From: Thiotrichaceae bacterium
GTDB taxonomy: Bacteria; Pseudomonadota; Gammaproteobacteria; Thiotrichales; Thiotrichaceae
Assembly (NCBI GenBank): GCA_024762625.1
Contig: JANTHA010000146.1
Span: 1 to 5,621 of the forward strand
DNA: 5,621 nt
Direction of reading: 5' to 3'
Below, one piece after another: positions 5,277-5,621 of the stretch. Below the pieces are notes generated by a model that saw only the letters and a list, made by a program, of their open reading frames with translations, did not search any database and was not told the DNA's origin. Every line of letters begins with the position of its first letter. Positions within the stretch are counted from its first letter, which is position 1. The position numbers and the translations under genes were made by a program.

Positions 5277-5621
5277 TTATGGCTCCAGCCGGCTGATTTC
5301 CCACTGATTGCCATCGCCAATGCGCACATATTCGAAGCGATCATGCAGGCGATTTTGACCGCCCTGCCAAAACTCGATATTTTCAGGTATGACGCGATAG
5401 CCGCCCCAGAAATCGGGTAGCGGTATGTCGCCATTGGCGAAGCGTTTTTTCATTTTCTGCAATTGATTTTCCAGTAGCGCACGGGTGTTGATGTGCGAGC
5501 TTTGATTGGAGGCCCATGCGCCGAGCTGGCTGCCGCGCGGTCGGCTCATGAAATATTTGAGTGATTCAGCCGTACTGATTCGCTCCGCCCTGCCGTTTAT
5601 TTCAATCTGACGCTCCAGTTC
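5277..5621 (-). CDS. pdxH: pyridoxine/pyridoxamine 5'-phosphate oxidase, C-terminal half (cut by the window edge)
   Basis: The reading frame is open to the right edge, giving 114 residues and a stop at 5277-5279; about 104 N-terminal residues lie outside if the length is like the E. coli enzyme. The enzyme uses FMN and oxygen to oxidise pyridoxine or pyridoxamine 5'-phosphate to pyridoxal 5'-phosphate. The fragment starts with [16 protein letters not shown] and [20 protein letters not shown], both strongly conserved in PdxH. The family signature is intact: [14 protein letters not shown] (82-95 of the fragment), where R91 and H93 align with the PLP-contacting R197 and H199 of E. coli. FWGGY (72-76) and the terminal RLEP are also typical. 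An internal Met 24 codons into the fragment is not the true start. No intrinsic terminator follows the stop, so some read-through into the IPTL-CTERM gene is possible. Confidence 0.96.
   Translation of the reverse strand, partial: ELERQIEINGRAERISTAESLKYFMSRPRGSQLGAWASNQSSHINTRALLENQLQKMKKRFANGDIPLPDFWGGYRVIPENIEFWQGGQNRLHDRFEYVRIGDGNQWEISRLEP

Noticed and set aside
5198..5434. A 78-codon - strand frame overlapping the end of pdxH and the promoter region of the IPTL-CTERM gene.
   Set aside because: It is a shadow of pdxH in another frame; the pdxH frame carries the family signature.
1..5621. A multi-gene defence, mobile or biosynthetic system.
   Set aside because: Six of the seven genes belong to recognised families, strands alternate, and no transposase, integrase, nuclease, toxin-antitoxin pair, tRNA or CRISPR repeat is visible; the genes do not form a functional cluster.

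Overview
The window holds seven protein-coding genes, six complete and one partial, and no RNA gene, insertion sequence, CRISPR array or phage gene that I can see. It looks like chromosomal DNA of a gammaproteobacterium. RluE, the Gmk and glutathione-dependent GloB types, the PdxH signature and the outer-membrane lipoprotein signal all fit that group. The IPTL-CTERM protein narrows it to lineages with an exosortase surface-sorting system. Some methane-oxidising gammaproteobacteria would fit, but I cannot fix the genus from this sequence.

Layout, left to right: a small CxxC metal-binding HMA protein (+, 72-356); a patatin-like phospholipase lipoprotein (-, 366-1739); 23S rRNA pseudouridine synthase rluE (+, 1758-2294); glyoxalase II gloB (-, 2395-3183); guanylate kinase gmk (+, 3207-3833); a secreted IPTL-CTERM protein with an Ig-like domain (-, 3873-5165); and the C-terminal half of pdxH (-, 5277 to the right edge). 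Strands alternate at almost every gene, so there is little room for operons. The two divergent gaps are only 18 and 23 bases, and the first convergent gap is 9 bases. Promoters must therefore lie inside neighbouring genes. For gloB and gmk I can see good candidates on both strands, placed so that the two transcripts would overlap at their 5' ends.

Most genes are independent housekeeping functions: rRNA modification, methylglyoxal detoxification, GMP phosphorylation and PLP synthesis. The two exported proteins are the less ordinary part. One is a lipoprotein acyl hydrolase; the other is a surface protein with a large N-terminal module I do not recognise, an Ig-like domain and an IPTL-type sorting tail. 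The second gene is visibly more AT-rich than its neighbours and sits between its own promoter and a strong bidirectional terminator shared with gmk. It is the best candidate here for accessory DNA and for new biology. I see no multi-gene undescribed system in this window. Smaller features worth checking are helically phased A-tracts between rluE and gloB, and inverted repeats around the promoter of the IPTL-CTERM gene.
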